Assembly: GCA_019022495.1 (NCBI GenBank)
Contig: JAFEKR010000099.1
Coordinates: 1 to 60,228, forward strand
Source: Epichloe hybrida
Lineage: Eukaryota; Ascomycota; Sordariomycetes; Hypocreales; Clavicipitaceae
DNA: 60,228 bases
Reading direction: 5' to 3'
Below, piece by piece: positions 1 to 12,336 of this stretch. The notes beneath the pieces were generated by a model that did no database searches, was not told the origin of the DNA, and saw nothing but the letters and a program-made list of their open reading frames with translations. Position 1 is the stretch's first letter. Every line of letters starts with the position of its first letter. A program made the position numbers and the translations under genes.

Positions 1-2450
1 AAAACGCTAACCTCTATTAGCCTTTTTAATAAGGAAAATTAAAGCTATAGCTAATAATAAGCTAGTATAAATCTAACCTTATCTATTAAGTCTATAATCT
101 AGCGCTTAACTTCTAGAAGCTAGTCCCTTAGTATATTATATAATAATCCCTAAGGGAGTGTTAGTTTAGACTTATCCTAGTTCTTACGTAAGTATATATA
201 GTAATTAAGGGACCCCTAATAAGGAGGTAAGCTATTAGCTTTAGCCTTATTAAAAAGGTCTATAAAGTTAGCTAACTCCTTAGGTAATATTAATATGTCT
301 AGGCTATTAGGCTTTATCTTTAGCGCTATAATCTATAGTACTATTATTATCTCCCTAAGGCTTATAGTAATAAATATTATAGAAGAGTCCTTCCTATAGT
401 ATACCTAGCGTGCTTCTATAGCATATAAGAACTTAATAATCCCTTATACTAAAGTCTTTACTTTATATATAAAGGCTTTAGAGATATATAAGCCCTTTAT
501 TACTCTAATAACTAATTACTATTTTACTATATAAATAACTATATTATAATATTCTAGCTATAGTATCCTAAGTATAATATCTTATATAAGGCCTAGGATA
601 ATATATAAATATACTAATAACTCCTAGCTATTAATGTCTATTCTAGTGTGTACTATATAGGTAATTAAGGAGGTATTCTCCTATACTCTCTTTTCCTATC
701 TTTTTATTTTTACTATAGTTTAAATATATTTTCTCTTTAGTAAATATATAAGCTCTAGGCTAAACTATTTTACTACTAACTTACTTATAGTACTATAATA
801 ATTATAACTATAATTAATCTAGATATTAATATAATAATATATATTAAAGAGTATAGGAATTAAGAATAGTAATTAGTTTATATATTATACTATATCTTAC
901 TTTAACTCTATATAGCTTAAATAGTTATTTTTTATATTTATAGTATATAGTTAGCTTCCTTACCTTTATATAAGACTTTACTTAGGGGCTACTTATTTTC
1001 TATAAGGGAAATATTTACTTTCTTATTTATGCTTTTCTTATTTACTCTATATAAGTTAATACTAACCTATAGGTAATAGGGTAAGAGAAAGGTATACTCT
1101 TAAATATAGTAATTCTTAGATTTATATTATAAGTAATATCCTTTCTAATAGTATTTAGCTAACTTTACTTCTAATACCTATTTAGCCTATTATATATTTA
1201 TAGTAAGCTTTAGACCCTTCTTCTTCTTAACTAGCTTACTTTATTTTCCTAATTAAGTCCTTATTATATATACCCTAGTTATTAGTATATTACCCTTATA
1301 ATTAGTCTAAGGTATAGGTTTAGCTAGCTATAGTTTACATTAGGACTAGTACTTATTCTCTATAGTAAGGGCCTTAATATTAACTATAATCTTATAATAC
1401 TATATAATAGCTATATGCTATATACTCTAGCTAATACTCTAGCTTATGCTAATTTCTCTTAAATACTTATTAAGCGCTTATTAAAGCTTTACTAGCTTTA
1501 TATTATCCCCTTAATAATTCCCTTTTACTAATAAGAGTTTCTTTATAAAGTAAATAAAAAATATAGAAAATAGCTCCCCTAGGCCTTATTTTATTTAGTT
1601 AAGCTTTATAAGAGCTATTTCCTATCTATATAAATTAAAGAATATAAACCTAAGGTATTCTAGAAATTTAGCTAGGTTAAAATTATAAATACTACCTTAT
1701 TTAAAGAAAGTAATTACCTAGGACTAGACTTTAAAGAATAAGTTTTAGTAAATAAATATTTACTTATTCTTATTAGTTCTAATAAAGTTCTTATTTACCT
1801 ATAGCTTATATTCTATTAAGAACCTCTATATAGTAAATAAGGCCTTATTACTATTATATAAGTTACCTATAGGGATAGGTTTTTATTTTACTTTAGGTAT
1901 AGTTAAGACTAGGTTAAAGGTAAGAGGTAAAGTAAAGTTAATTACTAGGGTGCTAGGTTAGGTTATAATAGGTAGCTAGCTTAAAGGTCTTATAGTGTTT
2001 ATAGTTACTTATTATTAAAGATATATAAGCTTTACTATTTACTTATTAAGTATAAGTTAAAGTGTTTTAAATTAAGCCTATTAAGCTACTAGTAATACTA
2101 TAGCATTAGATAGGGGGGTTATTATTCCCTAGCTAGGTTAGTCTTATAGTTAAAGCATGCCTATTATATTTATTAATATATCTATTAGTATTTCTATTAT
2201 ATCTTTTAGTAGTTATTATAAAGGACTAAAGGAAGTCTCTTAATTATTAAGGACTAGCCCTTAGGTAATTATAATAAGGTATTAATATAGTATTAAGAGA
2301 CTTAAGGAGAAAGGAAAAAGGGTAAGAGGCTATCCCTAGTAATGCCCCTTATACCCCCTAGGCTACTTATATAAGCCTCCTTTCCTTACCTTAACTACTT
2401 TTACCACTCCCCTCTCTAACTGCTATGCGAACAATGCTTAGGCAAAGCCT
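1..2450 (-). mobile_element. RIP-degraded Ty3/gypsy retrotransposon, 5' part
   Basis: AT-rich sequence dominated by TpA with almost no CpA, so heavily RIP-mutated. Read on the minus strand, about 290 down to 1 resembles the start of a gypsy reverse transcriptase: a segment like LPKELANFIDLFNKAK, then LPPY and LP-G-LYN, which are landmarks of the spacer and RT entry in fungal gypsy Pol. RT then runs off the left edge of the window. Stops are TAA/TAG of the kind RIP makes from CAG, CAA and TGG. The right limit is uncertain. A less damaged stretch at about 2395-2480, with a TATA-like CTTATATAAG on the minus strand at about 2360-2380, may be part of its 5' LTR. No LTR pair is visible. Confidence 0.6.
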
Positions 2451-2459
2451 AAGCCCTTA

Positions 2460-4470
2460 CAAGTCTATGCTTTAAGCATTAGCCTCTTAACTATTTATTT
2501 ATATACTTAACACTATAGGTTTATAAACATTAGCTATAAAGAACTCCCTAAGGTCTTATAGCTATATAAGGAATGTATTTATATTATTCTCTAGCATATT
2601 TACATTAGCATTATATACTAATAGCTTATCTATAGTCTTATTAGCCTTTTGCCTATTCTAGGTATTATATTTACTATTATTATAATTACTTAGTGTGGGA
2701 ATCCAGCTATATATAGAGCAAACCTTCTAGTGTAGTCCCTTATAATTATTCGGTTTCTAAAGCTTAGTGTATTTCTATAGTTATGTTAAGCTATTTGTAT
2801 CCCTTTAATGCTTATTACTAGCGTGCGTTAGGTACGCTATATTACTTATAATCGTATTACTTATATATCCTAATATTTTCTTCTTAGTTTCTAGGCATTA
2901 ATACTTATCTTAAGCTAGTTCTATAAGTGTGTCTAGTGTAATATTAGTTCTATTTCTAATACTAGCTATTTTATACTATTAAAAGACTTATAACTAGAAG
3001 ATACTAAAGGTATCCCTTAGGTTACTAAGGAACTATAATTAACAAAGCTTCTCTAGTATTTTCTAGTCTAGTTATATTTGCTTAAGTTTATAAAGTTATT
3101 ACTTAAATACCTAAGCAAAGTCCTAGATATTACTATATTTCTATAGGGTATCTATAATAAGGCCTATAATAACCTTACTAAGAATGTTAGCACCTTACTA
3201 TTAGCTAACCTTCTATAGTGTAGTATAGGCTTTATAGGCTTTTATAATACCCTTAATCTTTTTACCTATATAAGGTAAGTATTATCTATAAATTCTAGTA
3301 AGTAAGTTAAAGTTTCTACGCTACTAGAAGGCTAGTTACTTAATATACTTATTTTATACTACTAATAAGTATAGTTCTATAAGTGCTATAGGTATTAAAG
3401 TCCCTTTAAGAATAGGTATTATAAACTCTACTATTATAGTATTCTTTAGAGCTTTATCCTATTTTACCTAGTTCTCTAACCCCTTAAGCTTTATTATAGT
3501 AGTGTAGTTTTAACTACTCTTATATGCCTTTAATACTATACTTTAGACCTTAAAGTCATTAGGATCTAGGCATAGCGCGTTATTTTCTTCTATTAGTTAT
3601 GTATTTTAAGATTATATAGCTATTATATAAGCTATGTTTCGCTAGGGGCAAACCACTAGCTTATACCTAGTAACTCTTAATATAACTATATAAGGGCTAC
3701 TTCTATATAATAATAATTACCACTATAGTTATAGTTAATAGTAGTTAAATTATTAGGTATAGCCTAGTTCCTAGGCATTATAATTATTATTAGGGAGATA
3801 TTATATATAGCGTTATAGCGTTTAATTTTATAGTGTATATATTTTACTTTTAGCCTCTTCTAAACCTAGAGAAATGCTATTATAAATATTATAGAGCTTG
3901 CCTTCTAAGATTAGGAAGTTATTAATATTAGCATTATATAAGTCTCTAGGCATTACTTATAGGATAAATTCTAAGCCACTATTAGTACTTAGTAGTAAGG
4001 CTACTATAAAGGAGTTAGGACTATAGGTCTTATCTCCCTATAAGGTCTTATCCTACTACTAGAGATAGTTAGGATCTATAAGGTTTTTACTTATATATAT
4101 AGCTTATTTAAGCTTAGGGTTAATACCTATAGTAAGTGCTTTAATTAGTTTATTATAGTCTTTACTTCTAATAAATATAGAGCTTTTAATACCTAAATCC
4201 CTTCCTAAGTCCTCTAAGTCTTAGTTTAGGGTTATAGCCCTAGAAGAGTTTTTAGTAACACTAGATATTATATAAATATACTATTTAATAATTTAGTGAA
4301 GTGTTAAAGAGAAGATAAAGAAAATTAGTAGTAATAGATAAATTAGTTACCTATAGGAAGGGCTTTATTTAAGGATATTTTTTAGGCTTTAGAGTATCTA
4401 GGCTTATAACCTATTAGAATTATATAATATAATAGCTTATATTGTATGTACAGTATAAGTTACATATGTA
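2460..4470 (-). mobile_element. RIP-degraded Ty1/copia-like retrotransposon, gag part
   Basis: Also AT-rich and TpA-saturated. On the minus strand, from about 3575 down to 3150, one frame reads like a copia Gag N-terminal domain. It starts LDPNDFKV-S-VLKAYKSS, matching the usual L-x-x-x-N-[FY]-x-x-W-S pattern with Trp turned to stop, and continues through a helical segment to KKIKGIIKAYKAY. Pol would lie further left but is cut off near 2450, where the gypsy remains start, so one element probably inserted into or truncated the other. The right edge near 4470 marks an abrupt return to GC-balanced DNA. Its 5' LTR is expected around 4280-4470 but cannot be confirmed without a second copy. Confidence 0.5.
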
Positions 4471-4476
4471 TAGGTT

Positions 4477-5695
4477 GTGGGTAGTACGAGCCCTAATGTA
4501 CACTCCACCGCGCAATCCAGCCGAAGTGGTCCTAATTGGCTGTGGAATCTAGCATCCCTTTTCGCATACTTCGTAAATCACACTTGCTTAAATCACGCAC
4601 GAGGCGAGACAATCTGTTCCTTCTTTCTCTCCCTTTCTTGGATGGGCCAGATGAAAATAGAATTCATGGTATATTATTGTTCCAAGGCTCATTCCTGCAT
4701 ACGGGAGGGAGTCCTTTGTGTTCCCAACACAACCAGAAACCAGACAACTTCGGTCGACTTGGGCGACGTCCAGCTGAATGGCTCCACAGCAGCACACGGG
4801 CCAGGCCATGAGTAACAACTTCGTTGCCGTTACGGAGTACCGAGTACCGAGTGCGAAGCCCAAAGCACGAAGCACAGAGCACGAAGCACAGAGCACGAAG
4901 CTGCCCGCCCATATTCATGTTTACTCCGCAGTCCGACAAAAGATGATGGGCAGACAAATGTCGTGCATCCCTTGCCCCGTGGCATTCCAGCCATCTGTTG
5001 CGGCATGTCTGGACATCGATGACTTGTACATGTGTCTCCCATCGGCCCATTTTCGCCCACTTTCTCCACTATTAGCAAGGCATTTGCATTCTGCATTCTG
5101 CATTCTGCTCCGCCAGCCAGTCAGTCGCGTTCGTGTCCGTGGTGCCTTCCCCGCAAGCCTCATTTTAGTACGGAGCCGAGTACGCCCGTAAGATTATTAA
5201 TGCACAAAGTAATATTGTACATGTAGTGTTATTAGCTTGCCCCTTCGTCGAGGGCTCGCGCGCGTGCGCTACAACCAGGAATCGATCCCGCGACGCCCAT
5301 CCCCTTTCTGGAGTTTCCTAGACATTGCATATCTTGGAGCCGACCGACTCGACACCCCTCGTCGTTTCCCTTCGTTTCTTCCACTCTTGCGCGACTCCTC
5401 GTCCTGCACTTATCGCCTGGGTGCTTTTCCACATCATCTTCGCCACATCGCCCACAAACACCATCCACAAACGCCGCCCGCAAACATCGCGTTGCTTCGA
5501 CTCGGGCTTGATGCTTGACTGTCACCCAAAGACGAGCCATCAAACGAATCGAACGGATCAAACGGACCAGACGGACCAGACGGACCAGACGGACCAGACG
5601 GACCAGACGGACCAGACGTATCGAACCCCGACGACCCGTCCCAAGGCCTTGAGCGGCTTTGCTCTCATCTCGATGAGGACCGACACTGGCTCGTG
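4477..5695. other. Intergenic region and 5' leader of the sulfatase-like gene
   Basis: No convincing gene; open frames here are short and unrelated to known families. It holds a short direct-repeat patch (CAGAGCACGAAG, 4855-4900), one TACGGAGTA motif at 4831-4839, a CATTCTG triplication near 5089-5108 and, nearer the gene, a 9-bp tandem repeat. The last few hundred bases are probably promoter and 5' UTR of the gene starting at 5696. Confidence 0.6.
5562..5615. repeat. Six tandem copies of a 9-bp unit (ACGGACCAG)
   Basis: The unit ACGGACCAG is repeated six times without interruption, about 80 bp upstream of the sulfatase-like start codon, so probably in its 5' UTR. The period is a multiple of three and gives a D-Q-T repeat in one frame, but no gene covers it. 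Confidence 0.9.
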
Positions 5696-8568
5696 ATGCA
5701 TCCGCCTCTGGTTTCCTTCTTGTTTACCGTCTTCTTCATCTCCGTCACTGCGACCAAACTTCTTCGCCTGCTGGTCAACGCCCATTCTTTCCCCGTCGCA
5801 GTCTTCATATTCTGCCTGCCGGCCTTTGTCTTCACGGATCTTGTCTTGATCAGTACTGTCTGGGCCTTGCTGCGGCGGAAGAATGGCGTCCTCGGTGCCT
5901 TCGGACTTGCCGTTGGCTGCATAATCTGGTAAGTCGGCTGCATGACCGACCGTTTTGACCGCTTTGACGCACGCCATGCCGTGTCCAGCTGCCGAGGAAG
6001 CTGACGAAGCTGACGGAGCGCACGCGCTGCATACAGTGTCGTCACCCTTGGAGCCGCCTCATCGCAATTGGGCTTCTACTACCAAACGGGAGGTGACATT
6101 GATTGGGGTGATGCGACCTCATTCGCCTTCAGCCGAGAGGGACGCAGGGTTCTGCTGAGTGAGGGTGCAACTCCTCTGTCTTTCGCTTGCGCCATCCTTT
6201 TGATCTCCTGCATCGTCAAATCCCGACTTTGCAAGCTTGTTGGTGGCGCCATGGCAGCCGGTGAGATCCATGCACGGTCAGGTTCGTCATTGTTATTACA
6301 AGATTATCGTGTTGTAAAAAAAAAAAAAACCAATCTGTCGGCTAATGCATGCTGCTGCTAGTATCTCGGTGGGCTGTGACAAAGATTGGTATACACAGAT
6401 CGAACAAAGCCGAGAATGAATCGTCTCTGCTGCCTGCTCGGGAACACAGTTGCGACTCTGACTTCGAATACGACTCGGACGACGCTGATTCCGAATTCTC
6501 GCCAAACAACATGGCTCCTGGCCGGGGCAACATGGAGAACCTGGGTGGTCACGCAATGCACTGCCCCCGTTTCGTTCCGGTTGGCTTCGTGCTGCTGGTC
6601 GTGCTTGCGTTGCTCTGCATCTCCACGCTATTCGATCCCGACCGACCGTACAACCGCATGTTCATCACATTGCCATTGCCGCTGCTTGATGCTTTCGCCC
6701 CGAAGCCGATCGAGTGCCGATCGAGTTCGTGGCCGTTGCCCGAGCTCATTGACCGGGTGAGATGGGAAAACCCCCGCGGAAACTACAAGGGCTGGGCGCC
6801 AGGTACGGCCAACGCCATCATTCAAAAGTATAGGGACAGAGTGCCGGAGTGGCTACCGTCTGAGCTACCAAATGGGTTTGCTCGCTGGAAGCGGGAGGCC
6901 GACAAGGCCGATGTGCAGTCCCTCCTGCAGAACACCACGCAAGCACATGGCAATGGCTGCCCTGATCCGCTGGTACTGGACCCATACTACAATCCGGCAA
7001 ACGATCCCATGAAGATCACCAACTTGGACAATCCTTTCCTGGAACCATTGCGGGAAACCTTCAAAGAACGGTCTGTGAAGATTAAGCATGTCGCGCTGAT
7101 TCTGATGGAGAGTATGCGCGAGGAGCTCTTCCCCCTCCAGCAAGGCTCGGGTTTCCACAATCTCATCATGAAGTCGCACGACGAAGCCGATTACGACCAA
7201 GTCAATGAGTTGCTATCGCACATCTCGCCCAACACGGAGCGCATTACTGGCCTGGAAGGCAAGTGGATGAGCAAAAACGGCACAAGCTTTGGGCGCAGAT
7301 ATTCCGAATGGCACGATGAGACCAAGCCAGGGTTCGGTGGGCTCAACATCAATGGCGGCCTCACACCCAGCACCGTCTCAACCAAAAGTTTGGCTGCAGC
7401 CCACTGTGGCGCGTGGCCAATGCCCGTCGACATGTTTGAAGAGGCAGAGACGGAAAGCTATCAACCCTGCCTACCTGAGATCCTGGAGCTATTCAACAGA
7501 ATGAAGGCCAACACGTCGAGTGACGACTACCATGAGCACCAGTGGTACCCTGCCTTTTTCCAGGCCGTAACGGATGGCTATGACCGACAAGCCAAGTTCG
7601 ACGCCAATATTGGTTTCAAACACATTGTCAACAAGAACCGCATCAAGCAAGATGCCCGAGACAATCCCGCCCTGGAAGAAATCAATTACTTTGGGTTTCC
7701 GGAAACAGCACTCAAGACGTACATGGCCGACTACATCACCAACGCCACGGCAAACAATCAGCGCATGTTCTTGTCTCACTTCACGAGCACGACACATCAT
7801 CCCTGGGCCACTCCGAAATGGTTCAACTCGAGCGAGTACATGGGCTCAGCCCACGGCTTGATGCAAACACACAAGGATCTCAACAGCTACCTTAACACGG
7901 TTCGGTTCAACGACGCATGGATCGGCCAGCTCATGCAGATTTTAGACGATCAGGGGATTTCCAACGAGACCCTGGTCGTATTCGTCGGGGACCACGGTCA
8001 AGCGTTCAAGGAAGATTTCAGCAAGACGGGCACGTACGAGAATCCTCACATCAGCAACCATCGCGTCCCCATCAGTTTCAGGCATCCCCAGCTGCCCCGT
8101 GTGCAACATGGCGTCGAGGCCACGTCTCTCAGCATCCTGCCCACTATCCTTGACCTGCTTGTGAGCACCGGCTCACTGAATTCAAAAGACACGGCGGCAG
8201 CATCGGATCTTGTGCAAGATTATGAGGGTCAGTCTCTCATACGGCCATTTAAAACCACGCACAAGGGACGGCGAGCGTGGAACTACAGTATTGTCAACCC
8301 GGGCGGTCGCATGCTGACCATCACGTCATCCGATACGCCATGGAGGCTGGTTCTCCCCTTGGACAAGAAGACAGAATTCGTCTTTTCCGATCTCGGCAGG
8401 GACCCCATGGAACAACAGCGTCTATCAGAATGGTCCGTCAACAGCTTGGCGTCCACTGTTCGCAGGAAATGCGGTGCCGAAGCGGCCGAGTGGCTGCTTG
8501 AAGCGGAGAAGGTCGGTCTCTGGTGGGTCTCTGAGCGCAAAAGACTTTGGAATTACAACCCTTCATAA
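5696..8568 (+). CDS. Multi-pass membrane protein with C-terminal sulfatase/alkaline-phosphatase-fold domain
   Basis: Three exons: 5696-5928, 6037-6281 and 6362-8568, with introns GTAAGT..CAG and GTTCGT..TAG. The phases join cleanly to give about 894 residues. The N-terminal part has four hydrophobic helices (roughly residues 5-25, 32-55, 63-85, 125-145) and a fifth near 230-250 (PVGFVLLVVLALLC). The large C-terminal domain has LILMES near residue 400, like the NV-x-LI-ES entry of LTA-synthase/phosphoethanolamine-transferase sulfatases. It also has the metal-site block VVFVGDHG near 698-705, followed by SNHRVPISF. By family it is a metal-dependent sulfo- or phospho-group hydrolase/transferase with an extracytoplasmic active site; the substrate cannot be told. 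ATG 5696 is chosen because it opens directly into the first helix. The gene converges on the WSC gene. Confidence 0.85.
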
Positions 8569-9447
8569 GGCATCAAGGCCGGATTGTGGAGTTCTTTGTG
8601 CTCTCCCTTTTTTTTTTCTCTCATTCTTCTTCCTGGATATGTGTGTGGTGGGAGCATTATTGGTTAAAGGGCTCTATTTGGGGAGGGAAAAAGAAGGAAT
8701 TCTTGGGAGATGTATACATATTTAAGTGGGTTCTTTTCTCTCCCTCTGTCTGTAGCGGCCTGGTATGTATCTATTACCAAGCGCAACTTGTAGTTCAAGC
8801 AGGGCTGGAGCCAAGGTAAGGCCGGCCACCAGATTCAGGGCACTGTATCTGTACGTGAGCCGTTTCCGTGACGCCATGCCATCAAGTCATGTACGCTACG
8901 TACGCGATAGAGCCATCGTTCTCGTGCGCAGATGTCTCGGTCCGCGAATGCGCCTCCCATCGGGGACCACTGTTGCACTGAGGGGGGGACTGCTCATTTC
9001 CCTCACGATCGCTAAGGGAGAGGGCGTGATATCGTCCTTGGTAGATTCAAGGAGCTAGATGCGTCACGCATCACGGCATTGAGATTACGGCCATGACCAG
9101 CCGAATTTGATTCCGCCCTTATTAACTTGAACCTAAGAGAATTAGCATCGTTTCATGAATTATACTCGGATTTGGCTGAATCGATGATGCTGTGACTTTC
9201 AACAAGCTCATCTGCTTCACGATACTCCAGTTTCCAATGTGAAACGATGCCCATCTACTTTCAAGGCTCCTATTCTTTCGCCCACGATATTCGTTGAGTC
9301 CGTCGAATTTGTAAATGAACAAGGTTGTATTAAATAAGAAAAAAGAAGTAATATAGTCTAGAAGAGAATACACGGAAGCCCAACATCTATCGGTACATGG
9401 AGAAAATTCCTCTAGGTTGTTTATTAACACCATCCATGGTCTTTTGT
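8569..9447. other. Convergent intergenic region
   Basis: This 0.9 kb lies between the 3' ends of the sulfatase-like gene (+) and the WSC gene (-). It begins with a T-rich tract (8610-8630) suitable for 3' UTR and termination. Nothing else recognisable; the open frames here show no family signature. Confidence 0.6.
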
Positions 9448-12336
9448 TTAGCAGCCGTAGGACTTGCACTTGTCGGCTGGGTTGACCATCTTGTTTGCGA
9501 CGAGACAAGCATCATACTGAGCCTGGCACTTCAAGTTGTGGTCCAAGTTGAGCGTGCGGCGATTGACGTCGCCGGCCTTAGCAGCCACGCGGGGAGCCGC
9601 GCCGGATTCAGAACGTTTGCCCGCCTGGCAATTCCAAAAGTCATACTTGTTACACTCGTCATATTGTTCCTTGCAGGCTTGGGCGCATGCCTCTGGGACC
9701 TTGGGCAGGGGGAACGACCAGCATTTGCTGCTGACATCCTCGGTGTACAGCTTGAAAGGGTTGCTGCCAAAGTCGGCCTTGGCGTCGTTGCAAGAAACAG
9801 CGGGCAGCGGAATACCACAAACCGCCTTGCCAATGTCCACGCAGACGTTTTCCGGCGGGGGAGGGCAGACTGGCGTGTTGGTCGGGGGCGCTTGCGTCGT
9901 TGTTGCGGCGGCACACGGCTTGGTGATGGTTGTTACGGTTCCAGCGCTGGGCTTGCAATCGCCCTTGCTGCAAGATCCGCCCTTACATCCGAGACAGCAC
10001 GCCTTGACCTCCTCGCAGAACTTGCCGTACTCGAAGCACTTGATAGCATTCTGGACCCCGGCCTTCTTGAAGCAGACTCCAAGCTGGATTTTACAGGTCA
10101 CTGCCGAATGCAGGCAGCCAACACTGTCTGACCAGTCAGGAATCGGAGGAGCACACCAGTCACCGATCTGTTTCTCGCATTTTGGAGTCGTGGTAACCAC
10201 ACTGGCGCAAAGAGTACTGGTCGTCCAAGTTCGAGTAGACGTTGGGTTGGTAGTGACGGGAGGATTTGGCCCCGTACTGGAGGCAGGTCCAGATGAAGGC
10301 AGGTCCAGGTGAGGCAGGACCGGTAGAGAGCAGGTGGAAGCGGGCTCCAGTCGAAGCAGGTCCAGTGCTAGAAGCAGGACCCGGACGAGGCAAGGGCTGG
10401 TGAGGGCTGGGCTCTCAGGGCAGGAGCAGGAGCCCGGTGCTAAGAGCAGGGGCCAGATGCAGGCCGAGTGGGGATGGGCTCGGTAGAAACAGGCTCAGTC
10501 AGAAGCAGATCCAGTGCTAGAAGCAGGGCCGGACGAGGCAGGGCCGGTGGGAGCAGGTCGGTGGGAACAGGGCCAGAGCAGAACAGGACCGGTGGGAGCT
10601 GGCTCGGTAGGAGCAGGGCCAGTGCTAGAGGCAGGGCCGGACGAAGTAGGACCAGTGGGAGCTGGCTCGGTCGGTAGGAGCAGGGCCAGACTAGAACCAG
10701 GGCCGGTGGGAGCAGGCTCGGTAGGAGCAGGAAACTCGGTGAACAGAGCAGGCTCAGTAGGAACAGAGCAGGTGAGTGGGAGGGCCAGATGAAGCAAGGC
10801 TAGACGAAGGAGGGCCGGTGGGAGCAGGTCCGGTAGGAACAGGGCCAGAGGGACCAGGACTCAGTAGGAGCTGGCAGGCTCGCAGGTCCAGGTAGGAACA
10901 GGCCGGTAGGAGCAGGACAGGTAGCCGGTAGAACAGGCTCGGTAGAACGGAATCCAGGCCCAGATGAAGCAGGGCCGGTGGGAGCGAGCAGGGCCAGAAG
11001 CAGGTGGGAACAGGCTCGTAGGACGGCTGAGGAGGAGCAGGCCAGACGAAGCGAGGTCCCAGTGGGAGCAGGGCCAGACGAACCGGGGCCAGTGGGAGCT
11101 GGCTCGGTAGGAGCGGGCTCGGTAGGAGCAGGACCAGACGAACCAGGTCCATGAAGCAGGGCCGGTGGGAGCGGGCTCAGTGGGAGCAGGACCGGTGCTA
11201 GAAGCCGGACCAGACGAAGCCGGGCCGCTGATAGGGGGTAGGCCGCAGGCGGGGCCAGACGAAACAGGTTCGGTGGGTACAACTTCTGTGCTGGAAGCAG
11301 GTCCGGACGATGCTGGGCCAGACGAAACAGGCTCGGTGGGTACGATTTCTGTGCTGGAAGCAGGTCCGGACGACGCTGGGCCAGTCGATGCGGCAGGACC
11401 AGTGCCTGATGCAGGAGCAGACGAGCTACCTGGCACGGAAGAAGGCGGGACGGTCGATGCCGACGAGACAGGAGGGTTCCCTTTGCATGGCTCGGTCGAC
11501 TCAAGGTCTTTGGCCTTGTAAACAGTCAAGCGGCTTCGGCCACCGCAGGAAGAAGACTTGTCTCCGTTGCAAGGAACATTGCACTCGGAGTCAGACACCT
11601 TCTTGGTATCTGGAGACGGGGCGGGAGCACACCAGCACTCTCCTGAGAAAGGATGAGTATTCGCTCGTTGCAAAGGGGGGGGGGAGACTTCTTTGCTTAT
11701 CAATCTTACCTCCGTATTCAGTGCCGGCATAGGCAAAACCCTGTGATTTGCAAGCCGCGATGCATTTCTGAGGCGTCAACGAAGAGCCGTCGACCTTGAC
11801 TGGGTAAGACAGCGCTCTTCCACTGGACGAGTTATCGGTGTAACATCCAATTGGCTGGTAATCTTGTGCAGCGACCTCGTCAGGCTTCTTGGGAAATGTC
11901 TTGTCTTCCCAGATTGATAGGGCTTTGTCCCCTCCACAGGTTTCCTGTTTGTTTCCGTTGCATGGAAGGTTGCATTGGCCTTTGTCGGCGGGGGCGCCAT
12001 TGATGACAGCGCCGCAGAAGCAAACACCGTAATACTTCAGTCCAGAATAGCGGAAACCATTACCTGCCGGTGCCGTGTTAGTCAGGGTTCTACATCGGGC
12101 TGCATTGTGCCGCAAAACAGCTTACCTTTGCAAATGGCAGAGCATTTCTCAACAGTCATGTCACCTTGGCCGGCTTTGGAGCGCATAACCAGAGCAGGAG
12201 GGTTGGCATCGCTGAAACATCCAACGGATTCAAAGGGTTTGAACTGGTCCGCGCATGGCGGGAGCTCGACGTTGGTCGCAAGAACGACTTGGCTCAAACC
12301 CGTCGCCAATGCGGCGACGAGGAGGGATCGGGCCAT
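9448..12336 (-). CDS. Secreted WSC-domain, mucin-like wall protein with disrupted Pro/Thr/Ser stalk
   Basis: Starts at ATG 12336 with a signal peptide (MARSLLVAALATGLSQVVLA). Exon 1 is 12126-12336, exon 2 is 11710-12063, and exon 3 runs from 11642 down; introns of 62 and 67 bp keep phase. Two WSC domains follow: ESVGCFSD...VCFCGAV...QCNLPCNGN, then IGCYTDN...ECWCAPA...ECNVPCNGD. WSC domains bind beta-glucan or other wall carbohydrate. Next comes a stalk of PTEPAPTGPASSGPASST repeats. A cysteine-rich C-terminal domain (about 10270-9448, roughly 24 Cys, ending CKSYGC and a stop) closes the gene. The stalk repeats change frame at least twice (near 11150 and between 10860 and 10300). The uninterrupted frame therefore stops at 10861 and the C-terminal domain lies in another frame. 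This is either a sequencing/assembly error in a minisatellite, unseen introns, or a real lesion. Domain calls are firm; integrity is not. Confidence 0.72.
10270..11450 (-). repeat. Coding minisatellite of the WSC protein stalk
   Basis: Imperfect tandem units of about 18-27 bp built from GGAGCAGGGCC, GGTGGGAGC, GGCTCGGTAGGAGC and CCAGACGAA blocks. On the minus strand they encode P/T/S/A/G repeats (PAPTEPAPTGP, SSGPASSTGP). Unit lengths are mostly multiples of three, but several junctions are not, which is why three overlapping frames all carry repeat-like proline-rich peptides. Confidence 0.85.

Noticed and set aside
5270..5300. Sequence GGGATCGATTCCTGG on the minus strand, resembling a tRNA T-arm
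   Set aside because: The stem does not pair properly, no A box is at the right distance, and no T-run terminator follows.
9397..10312. Plus-strand open frames of 244 and 258 codons
   Set aside because: Antisense to the cysteine-rich C-terminal domain of the WSC protein, whose regular cysteines and stop argue for the minus strand.
10468..10792. Gly/Arg-rich open frames in the stalk minisatellite
   Set aside because: Products of reading the repeat on the wrong strand; no start context or family.
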